NCBI GenBank assembly: GCA_964019335.1
Contig: OZ025650.1
Span: 757,001 to 821,000 of the forward strand
Origin: Diplonema japonicum
Lineage: Eukaryota > Euglenozoa > Diplonemea > Diplonemida > Diplonemidae
DNA: 64,000 bases
Direction of reading: 5' to 3'
Made by a program: the position numbers and the translations under genes. Below are positions 9,937 to 20,551 of the stretch, in pieces; positions within the stretch are counted from its first letter, which is position 1, and each line of letters starts with the position of its first letter. The notes under the pieces are model-generated. The model was not told where the DNA came from. It worked only from the letters and a program-made list of their open reading frames with translations, and did not search any database.

Positions 9937-10273
9937 CGTCTCCCCCCCTCCCCCCATAATACGATATGGTTAGTACGAAGAAGCTGAAGATCTCATTTTT
10001 TAAATCTTCTTTGAAAACGTGACAAAGATCATATAATAACGTACGAGTAAAACGAGAGAAAGTAACGGGTCTGTCGACCCCCCTTTTATTTATTTCACTG
10101 TTTTATTTCCGACCCTGTAACGCTAAAAGCCATTGCTTATAGTTAGCTTCGCGAGGCACAAGAACATTCCTCGGCACAAGTTGCCTCTGTAGCAAAAAAA
10201 AAAAAAAAAAAAAAAAAAAGGAAGTGGGGACAGTCGGCGGGGCGGGAGAAGGGGAGGAAGTTTAAATAACAAA
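9937..10273 (+). other. Non-coding spacer with A23-type run
   Basis: No supported ORF on either strand. It contains the 3' UTR of the CobW-type gene, a C-run and a long A-run near 10194-10219. Nothing else is recognised. Confidence 0.65.
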
Positions 10274-11392
10274 ATGCCCCAGACCGCAAGAATATGCCAT
10301 GCTGCTATACTGCTCCTTTTTCTTTTTTCCCATTGCGGTATCTGTGACACTGTGGCAGACCCGCCAATCGACGAAGGTAACTCCGGAGTTGATCTGAAAA
10401 CCGTGGTATGGTGTGTGGGGGATGGTGAATGCGTGGCCAAAGGAGATGCTGGCGCGAAATGCGTCAATAAAGCCTGCAACTGCAGCAACGGGTTTGTAAA
10501 TTCTGTAGACAACGGAAATGGGCAAGGTGCACCGTGCGTGCAGGAAGGGATACGAAGTAATTCTACTGATGAGTATCACTTCAGCGTGAAGTTCACAGAC
10601 GGCAACTGCGATGCGTTGCTGCGCTCTGCAGGAGAGGTTGTTGGGAACGCAAAACGGTGGTTTACAGTTCATTTCCAGACCGACTTACGAAACATACGGT
10701 TCGAATGCGGCTCCATCATATTCTATTTCTCTGTTTCTCTCACTCCCGAGCAGCTCGTTGACAAGACGGCACATCTTAATACATTCGTTTCTGATTCTGT
10801 TGCATCGGCATCTCTTGAGTCTGTCTTCGGCACAGCTGTCGACTCGACCTTCACGCCCTCTGTTCTGCAGTGCAACCCCTCTGCTTCAAATATTTCTGTT
10901 CTCTCTCCAACAGGCAGTTGTGTTGTTCTGTCTTGTAACGGTGAGTATTTACCGTCGTGGTCCTCGTCAGGAGCAGCTACATGCGAGCTTCAGACTCAAT
11001 TATCATCATCGAGTGACGGGCTTGCTGCGTCGCAAACTGCAGGTGTTATTCTTGCAGGGTTGTTTTTCTGCTGTTGTTGTCTTGCTGGAGGTGTGTATTT
11101 CATTATGTTCAAGTTGGACAGCGGGAATGACGAAAATCAAACGCATGGGAAAATTGAGCAACGGCGGGAATCCCCCTTGAACCCCCTTCCTGCTATCCAC
11201 GAGCCGTACGCCCAACCGTTCGATGATCCTCACCAGCAGGACAGTACCCCGTGGTCCAATCAGCGAAACCCTTCGTCCCCAACCCACCTTCCTGCCAAAA
11301 CGCAGCTTCCTCCTCCTGCATATTCCACTCACGATGAAGCTTTCAGTGATAGCGATGTCCATACCCCCACTTCTCGCCACAGAGATCTTTGA
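10274..11392 (+). CDS. Type I membrane protein with Cys-rich ectodomain and PPxY tail
   Basis: 372 residues. A signal peptide (about 1-24, with hydrophobic AAILLLFLF) is followed by a short EGF-like Cys cluster (about 45-90, with C-x-C-x-N-G-F), a further ectodomain to about 245, one membrane segment (about 252-276, containing a CCCC palmitoylation-like run) and a Pro/Ser/His-rich cytoplasmic tail. The tail holds a PPPAY motif (about 350-354), the PPxY ligand of WW-domain ubiquitin ligases. Probably a surface or endosomal receptor or adhesin. I recognise no named family. Confidence 0.75.
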   Translation: MPQTARICHAAILLLFLFSHCGICDTVADPPIDEGNSGVDLKTVVWCVGDGECVAKGDAGAKCVNKACNCSNGFVNSVDNGNGQGAPCVQEGIRSNSTDEYHFSVKFTDGNCDALLRSAGEVVGNAKRWFTVHFQTDLRNIRFECGSIIFYFSVSLTPEQLVDKTAHLNTFVSDSVASASLESVFGTAVDSTFTPSVLQCNPSASNISVLSPTGSCVVLSCNGEYLPSWSSSGAATCELQTQLSSSSDGLAASQTAGVILAGLFFCCCCLAGGVYFIMFKLDSGNDENQTHGKIEQRRESPLNPLPAIHEPYAQPFDDPHQQDSTPWSNQRNPSSPTHLPAKTQLPPPAYSTHDEAFSDSDVHTPTSRHRDL

Positions 11393-11584
11393 AAGAACAA
11401 AATACAAAAATTACATTAAAAAGAACATTTTTTTTTTCATTTTTCTTTGAGAGTGCCCAATTGGTGAATCGAGACTCGCCTGTCGCCCTCCAAGAAGGTT
11501 TCTACCTAGCTTTTGCATCCATTTTTATCTTTTTTTCTTTCTTTCAAATTCTGTGTATCCAATTGTTTTTTTTCTCTCTCTTTT

Positions 11585-11603
11585 TACTCTTGTTCTTCGT
11601 CAG
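11585..11603 (+). promoter_or_regulatory. Acceptor-like pyrimidine tract plus CAG
   Basis: T/C-rich stretch ending TTCGTCAG at 11603, 42 nt before the ATG at 11646. Same arrangement as at several other starts in the window. Confidence 0.4.
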
Positions 11604-11645
11604 AACAAAGCACCCCATAGGCCTTTGAAAAGAAAACAACCTAAC

Positions 11646-13001
11646 ATGTCCACTGACCACGCTACGTTTGATGAGAAGGTGTGTATGGCGTACGAGGAGC
11701 TTGACATGAGGAAGGCGCGTGCCGTGTCCCCTGACAACTTCATGCAGGTTTTGACCAGACTGCAAATCGGATTTTCTAGTGCCACCATTCAGGATCTCTT
11801 CGTGAAAGGTGACACCAACAAGGACGGTGTTCTCTCGTTCACAGAGTTCCAGAAGTTCTCCGACCACTACCCCACTCTTCTCGACGTGATCTACTACAGG
11901 TCCAAGGACTATTGGGTGGACATCAAGCAGATGGAGGGCATTGAAGGTTCCAAGCAGCAGTTACTGGAACTCCAGTCACGCGAGCAAGCTGCGCAGAGAA
12001 CCGTAGGCGGGGCCAGGCGGGAAACCGAGGCCCAGGAGCATGCTTTGCAGTTGGCCGTGCAGGACATCCAAGATGCAGAGGGTAGGGAAAGGGAGGCACG
12101 TTCTGCACTGGACCGCAGCCATGCTGAAACAGATGCCTGTCGCAACGAGCTGAGGGCCAGGTCGAGCGATTTGTCTGCAGCAAGAGATGAATCCAGGGCG
12201 AAGCAGAACCAGCTAGGCGAGGCTAGGAAAGAGACGGAGCAGCAGCAGCAGCGCATTGAGGCTAGTGACATGGAAGTCACCAGGGCGGAGGAGCGCTTGA
12301 GGGAGATCGAGAGGATGTTCGCAGAGCAGAGGAGGGTGCTCGACGAGTGCATCTCCTCTTCGGCACGTTCGAGGGACGAACTGTCGGCGGCCCAGATCCG
12401 GGAGGACTCAGCAAGGGCTTCGGTTGAGGACGCGACGAGGGAGGTTGAGGCGTGCAGCGAGGCTGTGTCGCAGTCGGAGCGTGGGCTTGTCGAGCAGCAG
12501 GAGAGGGAGGCACAGACAGCGAACCTGCTGAGGGAGGCGTCGGGCGAGACATCCAAAGCGCTGACGAAGAGAGATGTCGAGCAGAGGGAGCTGACCAAGG
12601 TGAGGGATGCTGAAGCAAGAACAATCAAGGATCATGAGCACGCAGTGAAGATGGTGGATTCCCAACAACAGCAGCTGGACGCACAAATGACGGAAAACCA
12701 GGAGCATAACGCTAGGAGGGCTACTGTGATGGAGGAAGAGAGGCCCCTCTTGGAACAGGAGGTCCGCTTGAAAGAACAGAGAGACTGTCTCGAAGCGAAA
12801 GAAGGCGAACTCAGGAGCAGGTTCAACGAGTTTTCCCAGACAAGAGTTTCTGCCCCACGCAACGGCTCCACTTCCCCCCTAAACCGCACTGCTTCACCTA
12901 CCGCCTCTTCCCCTTACCAAGCTCAGAGGTCTTCTCACAGCCCTGCCTACTCCGGTTCCACGGGACGTGCCGCCAGCCCCTCCTACAACCCCCGCTACTG
13001 A
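11646..13001 (+). CDS. EF-hand protein with long coiled coil
   Basis: 451 residues from the ATG at 11646; the frame is open further upstream but only through T-rich leader. A calcium-binding EF-hand loop is clear (D56-T-N-K-D-G-V-L-S-F-T-E67). Residues about 100-400 form a continuous Glu/Arg/Gln-rich coiled coil with heptads, and the last 50 residues are Ser/Pro/Tyr-rich and probably disordered. The layout suggests a calcium-responsive cytoskeletal or flagellar structural protein. The exact role cannot be told, and I recognise no orthologue. Confidence 0.8.
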   Translation: MSTDHATFDEKVCMAYEELDMRKARAVSPDNFMQVLTRLQIGFSSATIQDLFVKGDTNKDGVLSFTEFQKFSDHYPTLLDVIYYRSKDYWVDIKQMEGIEGSKQQLLELQSREQAAQRTVGGARRETEAQEHALQLAVQDIQDAEGREREARSALDRSHAETDACRNELRARSSDLSAARDESRAKQNQLGEARKETEQQQQRIEASDMEVTRAEERLREIERMFAEQRRVLDECISSSARSRDELSAAQIREDSARASVEDATREVEACSEAVSQSERGLVEQQEREAQTANLLREASGETSKALTKRDVEQRELTKVRDAEARTIKDHEHAVKMVDSQQQQLDAQMTENQEHNARRATVMEEERPLLEQEVRLKEQRDCLEAKEGELRSRFNEFSQTRVSAPRNGSTSPLNRTASPTASSPYQAQRSSHSPAYSGSTGRAASPSYNPRY

Positions 13002-13349
13002 GATTAAATATAAAATCCTGAGCTCACTTTTGTATCTCCCCTATCCCCATGTTGTAAACCTTTATTTCCCCCTTTCCTACACTTTTATATAAAAGGGTGC
13101 AAACAACGAGGAAATGATTCCTTCGAAAAAAAAAAAAAAAGAAGAACACCCAGCTCGTTTTTTTTTTTTTTTATTCTCTCCCTTTGTATCGTATATTTCC
13201 CCTTTCACACTTCCCACCCCCTTTATCGTGATAGTTGTTGTTACTTTATCTTCCCCTCACAAGATTTCCCCGTTCACCCTTGTCTTCTTCCTTCGTTCAC
13301 TGTTTTTTCGAGCCATCGCTATTTCAGGGGGGAAAGGAGAAAAAGAAAG
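13002..13349 (+). other. Non-coding spacer
   Basis: T/C-rich UTR sequence with an A-run near 13125. It ends in a pyrimidine tract and CAG at 13325-13327, 22 nt before the next ATG. No ORF is supported. Confidence 0.65.
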
Positions 13350-15190
13350 ATGAAGAAAATCGTCGATGTAAGGCGAGCATGGAGAGCAGGACGACGATAT
13401 GCAACAGATTTTCAGAAAGGATTCACGGGGGCAGAAAGGTTTGAAAAGGACATGGGAGATACACAGGAGGCTGCCGTCGACTGGACAAAGCAGTACATTA
13501 AAAATCTTAATTTCGACAAGGAGGAGGTCAAGACAGGACGCAAGGGTATTATTAAGGAGGCCCCGGACCACCTCTTGAGGGTAGGATTGTTCGGTGCCCC
13601 GAATGTGGGGAAAAGCAAGCTTTACAATTTACTCACGGACAACCCGGATCATCAGCTTTCGTTAAAAATCCAGGGAACGACTTCCGACTGCAAAACTGCC
13701 GAGGCACTCCTTGGTAGGATGTACTTCACAGCTATCGACACCCCTGCGATAGAAGAAGTCTTCTTACCTCAAATCCTGCACATGATGACCAGCGTCGATC
13801 TTGCCTTCTTCATCATAAACGTGAAGAAAGGCGTCACTGAGAACGATATGGCCATAGCAGCCAAACTCCATGAGCTCAAAATCCCAACTGTCATACTTGC
13901 CAACAAGGCAGACAATGGGAAAGAAGCTCTATCAGATGAAGACCTTCTTCGCATATCCATCCTCGGGGCACCGCTCTACATATCTGCCTCACGCCGAACC
14001 GGCCTTGGGCAGCTGCAAGATCTGATCGCGCCTCTCCACGCCCTCCGCGAGGCTGAAAGGAAGTACGAAGAATGGGGCTTGGAAGACGCCGTCATCGCAG
14101 GGGACGGTGGTGCGAAGGATGAGCTCGCCGACAGGCGTCGGTTGGACAGACCGCTGCGGATCGCATTGGTAGGACAGACAAACGTCGGGAAATCGACTCT
14201 GATGAATTCTCTATTGGGTTACAGCAGGGTATGGTTCAGCACATAATATGTATAATTTTTTTTTAAAAAAAAACCTAGGCTCACGTAACCCCGATCTCAG
14301 GCACGACCCGTGACAACATCACCGTGTCCGGACGGTATCAAACGCTGTCTGTCACTGTAACGGACACTCCCGGGTTCTCTTTCTCTAAAAAGAATCGGTG
14401 GTTGGCACGCGACCCAGCAAACGACCCGAATGCGGTGATGGACCAAGTTGGGTACTGGATGCATAGGAGTACATTGGATGCCTGTAGGTGGTCTTACGTC
14501 ACTGTATTTGTGATCGATGCAAGGGTGGGTCTCACAAAGCGTATTGTCGAATCGGTAGAGGCAACGATGGACTTGGGGCGGCCTGTTATATTGGTGGCGA
14601 ATAAGTGGGATGAGGTGGAGGACAAGACGGCGACTGTACAGGCGTTTGAGGATGCGATGAAGAACACAGCAGAATGCAAGCATTGCACGCTTGTTTGCGT
14701 GTCTGCAAAAAATGGGACGAACATGGGGTTGCTGATGGATACCATTGTGGACCACTACCGACGGTGGCACACGAAGATCTCATCGGGGAAACTGAACGTC
14801 TTTTGGCACAAGGTCCAGCATGCACTGCACATCCCGAAAACCCGTTCCAAAGCCCGTCACATAGTCCAGCTTGCCTCGAGCCCTCCAACTTTCGTTATTT
14901 TCCTCGATAAAACTACGATTCTTCAAACAAACCTGGCACGCTTCATGATTCGAAAATTCCGAGCCGAGTTCAACTTAAAAGGAATCCCTATCAGGCTGAT
15001 ACAACGTAGAAAGCCTCCTTCCGTGTTCAAGCTGCTCGGGTACACGAACCCATCGAAGGTCTACAAGAACCCACCGACCCAGATGAGCGTACAATGGAAG
15101 AAATGGGAGAAGGGTCCGCTGACCCCTGACCGTGTGAAGCCACAGAGCGACCTCAGGAAGGAAGTGGGAGTACCGAATCACATCAACTAG
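13350..15190 (+). CDS. der: Der/EngA tandem-GTPase ribosome assembly factor (probably organellar)
   Basis: Exons 13350-14228 and 14279-15190 (50-nt intron) give 596 residues. Two GTPase domains lie in tandem, the Der/EngA hallmark. The first has G82APNVGKS89, IQGTTSDC, DTPA and NKAD; the second has G275QTNVGKS282, GTTRDN, DTPGF, NKWDEVE and SAKNG. A KH-like C-terminal domain ends the protein. Der assembles the bacterial large ribosomal subunit, and eukaryotic versions act in plastids or mitochondria (known in trypanosomes as mt-EngA). The basic N-terminus (RRAWRAGRRYATDFQKGF) suits an organelle presequence. The first G3 motif is DTPA rather than DTPG, so the first domain may hydrolyse GTP poorly. 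The intron falls between the second P-loop and its switch I. Confidence 0.92.
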
Positions 15191-15315
15191 GATTATTTCT
15201 ACAATCTCTCGTTCTTTCACCTTCACACCCCCCCCCCCCCCCCCCCCCAACATTTCTTTTTTCAATCCATCTTCTAAACCCCAGCGATGTGAAAAAGAAA
15301 GAAGCGGAATCAAAA

Positions 15316-18300
15316 ATGTATAAGACCTCCGCCAATTCTCGCTCCGGCCGGGGGTACGGGATGACTCGCATCACAGATATCGTATCGAAAGTGAAGGCGT
15401 TGCAAAAGAAAGTTATAAGCCACGAGGAAGAGTACGATGACACACAAAGAAGGCAGAGTCAGAGATTGTCAAGGCTGTCGCTGTCCGGCTCAAGCATGCA
15501 GTTAGGTTTACATAGGAGGAATAGTACAGAGGAGGAGGAATTGAATCTCGAAGCATTCGCTGGGAAACCTGTCTCTGAAGTTACGTACAAAAACGCTGTA
15601 GAAGAAGTGCTGAGGCAGCCGAACAGCAGGAAGCAATCCCTGATCCCCTCTCCCATGTGCAATGTTGCAGAGTTGGATGAGTACGAAGACCACTTCGCTG
15701 ATGACATGTCTGCAAAAGAAATTGCACAGACAGTCGAGGCCGTCCTCGACGAGACCGACACCCTTGCCTCCCCGGCCTCTGACCTTGAGACACTCATTCT
15801 TAAAGCTAAGGCTATCGTCGTCAACTTCGGGCTCATCCAAGACGAGGAGCCTCCCAAGAAAAAGGAAGACTGCAACGCGAAGTACCGTGGCTTCTGGAAA
15901 GCTTTCAAAGACGTCTCGGACCACCTTTTAAAAGCCTCTTTCCTCTGCGGCAGAGTCGTCAAAAGCATGGATGTTAAAACAGAAAAACAAGCCCAACTCC
16001 ATACCCGTGCTTCCCTTGCCGAAGACAAAGCCCACATGCTTCAAAAGACAATACAGGACAAAAATGCGGAAATCACAGCACGTGACGAAAAGCTTTTAGA
16101 ACGGGACCGGCAGCTGGCAGAATCGAAGCAGTCCGCACGGCAAAAAGCAGACGAAGAACGGCAATGGTGGCAAGAAAGGCTGGAAGAGGCATCATCCGCG
16201 GCTGGGAAAATGAGGGAAGAAATGGAAATGGAGATGAAATATCTTTTGGAAGAAGCGAGGAAAGAAGCCACCAGTGAACAGGTACAGGGACTAATGTTGA
16301 GAATAGCTGAAGCTGAGACGGAATGCTCTAAAACGCGAGCAGTTAACGCACAGCAAAAGGAGACAATTGAGAGCCAGAAACGGGTTATAACAACGCAAGA
16401 CTCAGATCTAAAAGAGGCGATGGGAGAGCTACGGACCTTGAAAGACTCAATGATGAACAACCATGAGACATGCATCAAGCAACAAGCGGAGATTGCACAC
16501 TACATGACCGTAGTAGACGAACAGTATAGAAAGCTGACAGAGTTGCAAGACGAGCTGGCTTCAGCGCAAGAAGCTTCATATTCAACACAAGAAAGAATCG
16601 AAGCGTTGCTGATGGAAGCTGAGCAGGCACAAGCACAGGCACAGGTTGCCGAAAACAAAATCTATGATCTCACAGAAGAGCTCGCTGAACTGACCGAAGC
16701 GCACAACGCACTGCGGGACGAGCATGCGTCTTTCGAACTCGAAAAGGAACGGATGGAGCAGGAGCGGGCAGAGTTTGCACGACAACTCAGCGAAAAAGAA
16801 GACAACCTCCTACGAATCAGCGACGAATACGAAGAGAAGCTCTTCTCGCAGAAAGAAGAGCTTACGAACGACAAACTGAAAGCTATCGAAGAATTCAGCG
16901 GCAGAGCACGACTGGTGGTGGCCCAAGCGTTGTTATCATTTACAACGACGGGGTCTATGCGGGTTGCATTTGCAGTCCTGTTGAAGAACAGATACCTACG
17001 TCAATTCGAAAAGAAACACCAGAAAGAGCTCGTTGCTTTAGGCCACGCATGGGAGACACAAACAGATGGGCTGAAGGAAAAGATAGCAGAAGACACGGAG
17101 ACAATCACGAAGCTGAAAAAGGCTTGCGAAGATACGAAGAGGGCGGTAAACAGTGCTGATCAGAGAGTGGCATCGTTAGAAGCGACCATTAAGGGGCAGC
17201 GAGAAAGGGTAACAGAATTGATGCAAAATCTCAAACAAGTCAGGGCGCAGCAGAGGTCGCAGCAGCCGTTTGTGAAGGAGGTGTCCAGGGTGTCTAGCAA
17301 ATTGCATGGAAACTTACGCGAGTTCGCAGAGCTTTTTACGTCCAGGTTCCGCATGAAGAAATATAACGCAGTGACCGTAACAGAGGTAGACGAGTCACTC
17401 CCTATGTTGCCTGCAATGCAGATGATGCAGAGTTGCAACACTGTTATTGCGACCTTCACGCAGCTTCTGCAGGTGGAAAGAGATCTACGGCACCTCAAGC
17501 GGGACATCATCTTTTACACAGTGGCGGAGAAAATCAAGCTGCAGAGAATGAAAGAGAAAGCAAAAACCGTCCGGCTGTCCCCGAGCCTCGCACGATTTTT
17601 CGAACGGCAAGAAGAATTTGCGAAGAGAAAGATCGACGGTTCGCAAGCTGTTAGCCGCATGCTCCGAAGGAAAGTGCGGACTGTATTCAGACAGACGTCA
17701 GCGACAGGCGAGCACGAGACTGCAGAAAACACATGTCAAATGGTGCAGGAACGAAGGAAAGAGATACGGAAAGAAGAACATAAACTTAACGTTGAGTTTA
17801 CGAAAACGGTGCTAGAGGAAATCAAAATGGGGACATGGGCGTACCCTGCTGAGGTGACCAATCAAGACGATAAATCTATCAGGCTGAACGTGCAATCCTT
17901 GACCTCAATGACTTCCCCCAGGGAACAGAGAAAGCTCGTTAAGGCAAAGGCAACATTCATTACACTACCAGCAGCACCTGAGGCCTCCCCCGTGAAGAAG
18001 GATCCCTACCCAATCAATGCGAAAAAACTCTTCCAACTTCTCAACAGCATGTCAGGCATGGGCCCCAAGACACCGTCCCCACGGAAAGCGAGCCCCAGAG
18101 AGTCGCCCCGTTTGGTGGAAGACAACCCGATCAATGTTTTAAACAACACTATCAACAAAACAAAAGTACCACCCCTCATCAAGAAGCAGCCCCCCCAGCG
18201 GCCCATAACCTCCCCCTTTGTCTTTCACAGACCGCAGAGTGCAGCAATTGTCTCAGCTGTTGTTCCTCCTTATCGACCGTCCTCCGCAGAGCGGTGCCAA

Positions 18301-18375
18301 GGCAAGCTGACACACAGGATGGAGATTGTGCGGACAAAAGCCCCGAGCTTGGGCATCGGCAATTTGCCTTGGTGA
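15316..18375 (+). CDS. Large coiled-coil protein
   Basis: 1019 residues from the ATG at 15316, which follows an A-run; an AG acceptor-like site is at 15283-15284. Residues about 230-560 and 600-680 are strongly coiled coil (Glu/Gln/Lys/Ala heptads). Between them is a short globular patch with VAQALLSFTTTGSMRVAFAV. The C-terminal third is basic and Pro/Ser-rich with repeated SPRKASPRESPR-like sites, likely phosphorylated. Probably cytoskeletal, basal-body or flagellar. No known family recognised. Confidence 0.75.
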   Translation: MYKTSANSRSGRGYGMTRITDIVSKVKALQKKVISHEEEYDDTQRRQSQRLSRLSLSGSSMQLGLHRRNSTEEEELNLEAFAGKPVSEVTYKNAVEEVLRQPNSRKQSLIPSPMCNVAELDEYEDHFADDMSAKEIAQTVEAVLDETDTLASPASDLETLILKAKAIVVNFGLIQDEEPPKKKEDCNAKYRGFWKAFKDVSDHLLKASFLCGRVVKSMDVKTEKQAQLHTRASLAEDKAHMLQKTIQDKNAEITARDEKLLERDRQLAESKQSARQKADEERQWWQERLEEASSAAGKMREEMEMEMKYLLEEARKEATSEQVQGLMLRIAEAETECSKTRAVNAQQKETIESQKRVITTQDSDLKEAMGELRTLKDSMMNNHETCIKQQAEIAHYMTVVDEQYRKLTELQDELASAQEASYSTQERIEALLMEAEQAQAQAQVAENKIYDLTEELAELTEAHNALRDEHASFELEKERMEQERAEFARQLSEKEDNLLRISDEYEEKLFSQKEELTNDKLKAIEEFSGRARLVVAQALLSFTTTGSMRVAFAVLLKNRYLRQFEKKHQKELVALGHAWETQTDGLKEKIAEDTETITKLKKACEDTKRAVNSADQRVASLEATIKGQRERVTELMQNLKQVRAQQRSQQPFVKEVSRVSSKLHGNLREFAELFTSRFRMKKYNAVTVTEVDESLPMLPAMQMMQSCNTVIATFTQLLQVERDLRHLKRDIIFYTVAEKIKLQRMKEKAKTVRLSPSLARFFERQEEFAKRKIDGSQAVSRMLRRKVRTVFRQTSATGEHETAENTCQMVQERRKEIRKEEHKLNVEFTKTVLEEIKMGTWAYPAEVTNQDDKSIRLNVQSLTSMTSPREQRKLVKAKATFITLPAAPEASPVKKDPYPINAKKLFQLLNSMSGMGPKTPSPRKASPRESPRLVEDNPINVLNNTINKTKVPPLIKKQPPQRPITSPFVFHRPQSAAIVSAVVPPYRPSSAERCQGKLTHRMEIVRTKAPSLGIGNLPW

Positions 18376-18525
18376 TTTGTTTTGGTGGGTCCCATAATCC
18401 ATTTTCAAAGTTTCAACCCCGAGATGCTCCTTATCAGGGGTCGGTCTCGTTTTTAGTTTCTTCTTTTCTTTACTCGTGCGTCTACCTATCGAAGCTTACA
18501 ATTGTATAGGGCATTAGAAATGTAG

Positions 18526-19800
18526 ATGAAGCAAGCCTTTTCGCTGCCAAAAGTGCTGAAGGGCACACGGGACTTTGTGGACTATGTAGAGGTTTTGTCA
18601 CCTAAACACGTGACCCATGTTGCTAACGAGACGCAGAACACATTGTGGAGAATGGCACAAGCTGTGGACACGAGGAGCGAGCCAACGGGGGTTGCGGACT
18701 TCAAACTCTTTGAAGTTGTGAAGGTGGTGGAAGGTTATGCAAGGGCGGCGGTTGCTGCGGAGGGGTTTCTATTTAAAATTATGAAGCAGCAGGAAACAAA
18801 CCTGACGGGGGATGTCCTGAAGAGGCTCTTGAAGGCATGCAGCAAACTACACTCCATCATCCCAACCAAAGTCTTACTGCAAAAAGGTTCTACGGCTTCT
18901 TGCCATCCATACCACATCCTGCAATACTTGCAACATTCCACGACTTTCCCAGAAGGAATCTTGAAAGACAACCTCGGTTCGGTTTCCAGTGACAGAAGAA
19001 TTGTTGGCGTTCATAAATACCACAACCTTGTTGTGGGGTGGGTGAAGTTAAAGGGGAAAGGTTGTCATGTGCCTCAGTTCGAGTTGGTTGCTAACAATCT
19101 TTTAAAGCAGTCTCTTCAGGATCCTGTTATCTGTTCTGAAGGCTGGATTGGTCTGATGTATTGTTGCTCTGAACTGGGCAACAAATGCGACAAAGGGACC
19201 TTCGCGGGCTTGGCCCAGCGGTGTGCGAAAGAGGTTGATGATTACAAAGTTATTGGTTCTGTTCTATCTGCAGCGGGAAATGTGGGTGATATTCAATATG
19301 TGGAAGGCTGTTACAGCGAGATTTTACCAGAGAGTTATATAAGGGAGGAAAAGATCCCCTGCTGGGGTTTGAGTTTGAATCTCCTTATACATAAAGCAAC
19401 TGTTCATCGAGCAAGTTCCCCAATTCGAGACGATCACACATCAGTGAATATTGCATGGGCGCTTGTGATGTTAGGATTTCGAAATTATGCGGTTTGCCGT
19501 CCCTTTTTGGACCGTGTTAATTCCGTGCCCTTAAACTTGATTTATATCCTCCGTCTTACGTGGGTTTACCTTTCTCTCCAGACCACTCCACCATCGGAGT
19601 TGACAAAAACTGTGCAGAGAACGATGGTGAAGCTGAAGCATCGTGGGAAACTTGATGGGAAGAGTGATGCGATGATGAAGGAGTATTTAGAATGGGAGGG
19701 GGCAGACGACGAAACGAAAAAAATGTTGGTGGGAAAAAGAAAGCAGGGACCTCCGAGATGTTGGGTTGACTCCCCGAAGAAATTCAAGTTGGCGTGGTGA
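18526..19800 (+). CDS. Helical-repeat-like protein, unknown
   Basis: 424 residues, single exon. The whole protein looks alpha-helical with loosely repeating 30-40-residue units rich in Leu and Cys and a basic C-terminus (KRKQ..CW..SPKKFKLAW). This resembles organellar RNA-binding helical-repeat proteins in general character, but I see no diagnostic motif and assign no function. Codon use (more T at third positions) differs somewhat from its neighbours. Confidence 0.6.
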   Translation: MKQAFSLPKVLKGTRDFVDYVEVLSPKHVTHVANETQNTLWRMAQAVDTRSEPTGVADFKLFEVVKVVEGYARAAVAAEGFLFKIMKQQETNLTGDVLKRLLKACSKLHSIIPTKVLLQKGSTASCHPYHILQYLQHSTTFPEGILKDNLGSVSSDRRIVGVHKYHNLVVGWVKLKGKGCHVPQFELVANNLLKQSLQDPVICSEGWIGLMYCCSELGNKCDKGTFAGLAQRCAKEVDDYKVIGSVLSAAGNVGDIQYVEGCYSEILPESYIREEKIPCWGLSLNLLIHKATVHRASSPIRDDHTSVNIAWALVMLGFRNYAVCRPFLDRVNSVPLNLIYILRLTWVYLSLQTTPPSELTKTVQRTMVKLKHRGKLDGKSDAMMKEYLEWEGADDETKKMLVGKRKQGPPRCWVDSPKKFKLAW

Positions 19801-19891
19801 TGTCTTCGATTTTTTTTTTTTCTTTTTTTTTTTGACGAGAATCTTGAGCTTACAATTTGAAAGAAAAAAGGCATTAAAAGAGAAAAAGAAA

Positions 19892-20262
19892 ATGATGCGC
19901 CGTACCGCCATGCGCCTCTGCCAGGAGGCAAAAAAGAGACCCGGTGAGGTTCAGGTGGGCGTGAGTGACTGGGTCCAGACCTTCGTCAACCCCTTCTACC
20001 ACGCCTCCAGGCTCTCGGCAATTGAGGAGGACGTTGACTCCACCAAGGTCCGCAAGTGGATCATCATGTCTCTCATTGTGTATGTAAAAAAAAAAGAAAA
20101 AAGGAAATGAGGATAATAAATAAATAAACAAATAGTCTCTACCCCGTGTGGTTCATGACCTACGGTCTTTGGGACTCCGATCTCATTAGGGGCCCTACCA
20201 TCACCAACGGTGTGCGCCCCCCTGTGCAGTGGAACGACGAGACTGCGGGCAAGAAGGCGTGA
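19892..20262 (+). CDS. Small single-pass membrane protein, probably mitochondrial
   Basis: Exons 19892-20079 and 20136-20262 with a 56-nt intron (GTATGT...AATAG) give 104 residues. The N-terminus is basic and amphipathic (MMRRTAMRLCQEAKKR). One membrane segment spans about residues 54-73 (WIIMSLIVLYPVWFMTYGLW), then a short polar tail. Size and layout are like accessory subunits of mitochondrial respiratory complexes or ATP synthase, but no family is identified. The intron falls within the membrane segment. Confidence 0.65.
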
Positions 20263-20551
20263 AGCATTGTAGCAAGTTAAGGAGAGAGGGGGGAAAAAAA
20301 AAAGAAGATCTCACCTGCTCCCCCAGCATTTCTTTTTTATTTATTTATTTATTTTCTAGTGTTTTTTTTTTCCCCCTTCTTTTTTTTTTCCTCATTTCGG
20401 GCCCCTTTTTTTTTCACTCCCAGGGTTTTTTTTTGTTTTTGTTGTCTTTTTTCCACTCATTTAATCCACTTTATTGTCCCCCCGCTTTCGTGAGGGAGAA
20501 AAAAAAAGAAGAAATCTGTCGCAGCACTGAAAGGGATCGGGTGGGTTCGAC

